A stretch of DNA of 5,194 nt from Bacteriovoracaceae bacterium. Lineage in GTDB: Bacteria; Bdellovibrionota; Bacteriovoracia; Bacteriovoracales; Bacteriovoracaceae. The stretch covers positions 1-5,194 of the forward strand of contig CANFNN010000220.1 in the NCBI GenBank assembly GCA_947448095.1, in the 5' to 3' direction. Below, piece by piece: positions 4,893-5,194 of the stretch. The position numbers and the translations under genes were made by a program. Every line of letters starts with the position of its first letter. Position 1 is the stretch's first letter. The notes under the pieces were generated by a model. It was given only the letters and a program-made list of their open reading frames with translations. It ran no database searches and was not told where the DNA came from.

Positions 4893-5194
4893 TCACGCCA
4901 TGACAGCAGTTGGGTTGTTGGTCATGAAATGAAGCTCTGCAATCGAGCCAAACAAGTCCTTGCCATCAATCACTCCATTCGGAGTTTCGACATCACAGGA
5001 AGCAATCAAGTGCAGTTCATGTTGCTCACACAATTCCACGACAGAGGGATTAATCGGCTCCACCACTTCTCCGTTAGGAGTAAGGGAACCAATCGCTAAA
5101 CAATTATCCAGTTTTGAAATAGGAAGAAGTCCTGCTAAATACCAATAATGAAGCAGGAGTGGGTACTCAAGCCACTTAACCGAAGAACTCTCCA
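4893..5194 (-). CDS. Unidentified protein, C-terminal part (5' end beyond right edge)
   Basis: Reading the reverse strand from 5192, the frame stays open for 99 codons to a TGA at 4895-4893, while the other two reverse frames stop within the first 20 codons. The piece has no suitable start codon near its beginning, so the gene enters from outside the window. The product looks like a real folded protein: a hydrophobic, aromatic stretch WLEYPLLLHYWYLAGLLPI near the left of the fragment, then LDNCLAIGSLTPNGEVVEP, VVELCEQHELHLIASCD, a segment with NGVIDGKDLFGSIAELHFM, and the end TNNPTAVMA. I do not recognise the family. The hydrophobic part could be a buried core helix or a membrane segment; I cannot tell which from the fragment. 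It converges with pfkA, 124 bases between the two stops, and so is not part of the glycolytic run. A forward open frame at 4960-5148 lies antisense to it and looks like its shadow. Confidence 0.7.
   Translation of the reverse strand, partial: ESSSVKWLEYPLLLHYWYLAGLLPISKLDNCLAIGSLTPNGEVVEPINPSVVELCEQHELHLIASCDVETPNGVIDGKDLFGSIAELHFMTNNPTAVMA

Noticed and set aside
4960..5148. Forward open frame of 62 codons near the right edge
   Set aside because: It is antisense to the longer reverse frame 4893-5194, has no Shine-Dalgarno, and its Ser/Thr/Cys-rich product is not protein-like. I judged it a shadow.

Overview
This window is ordinary chromosomal housekeeping DNA from a bacterium with moderate-to-low GC content (low to mid 40s percent by eye). 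It contains no mobile elements, CRISPR arrays, tRNAs or rRNAs. The combination of an Obg without a C-terminal OCT extension, a long RsfS, and rsfS-rlmH-gpmI in tandem resembles the old Deltaproteobacteria / Bdellovibrionota. A Bacteriovorax/Peredibacter-like host is a plausible guess, but this is inference from gene order and composition. No marker in the window proves it.

Layout from left to right: (1) the 3' end of rpmA (ribosomal protein bL27), closed by a strong intrinsic terminator. (2) A compact five-gene run, all on the + strand, of obg, rsfS, rlmH, gpmI and pfkA, with intergenic gaps of only 2, 3, 8 and 10 bases. (3) A hairpin after pfkA. (4) A 124-base convergent gap, followed by the 3' end of an unrecognised gene on the - strand that runs off the right edge.

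The run joins three ribosome maturation or silencing factors (the Obg GTPase, the RsfS ribosomal silencing factor and the RlmH 23S rRNA pseudouridine methyltransferase) to two glycolytic enzymes (cofactor-independent phosphoglycerate mutase and ATP-dependent 6-phosphofructokinase). Spacing and stop-codon/Shine-Dalgarno overlaps suggest one transcript with translational coupling. Only about 25 bases separate the end of the rpmA terminator from the obg start, and I see no convincing promoter there. The run may therefore be fed by read-through of that terminator, with a small GNRA-loop hairpin lying just before the obg ribosome binding site.

I did not find a dramatic new system. The points most worth a second look are a substituted substrate-binding arginine in PfkA (His where the E. 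coli and Bacillus enzymes have Arg243), the structured rpmA-obg junction, the ribosome-plus-glycolysis operon, the altered RlmH motifs, and the unidentified reverse-strand gene at the right edge.
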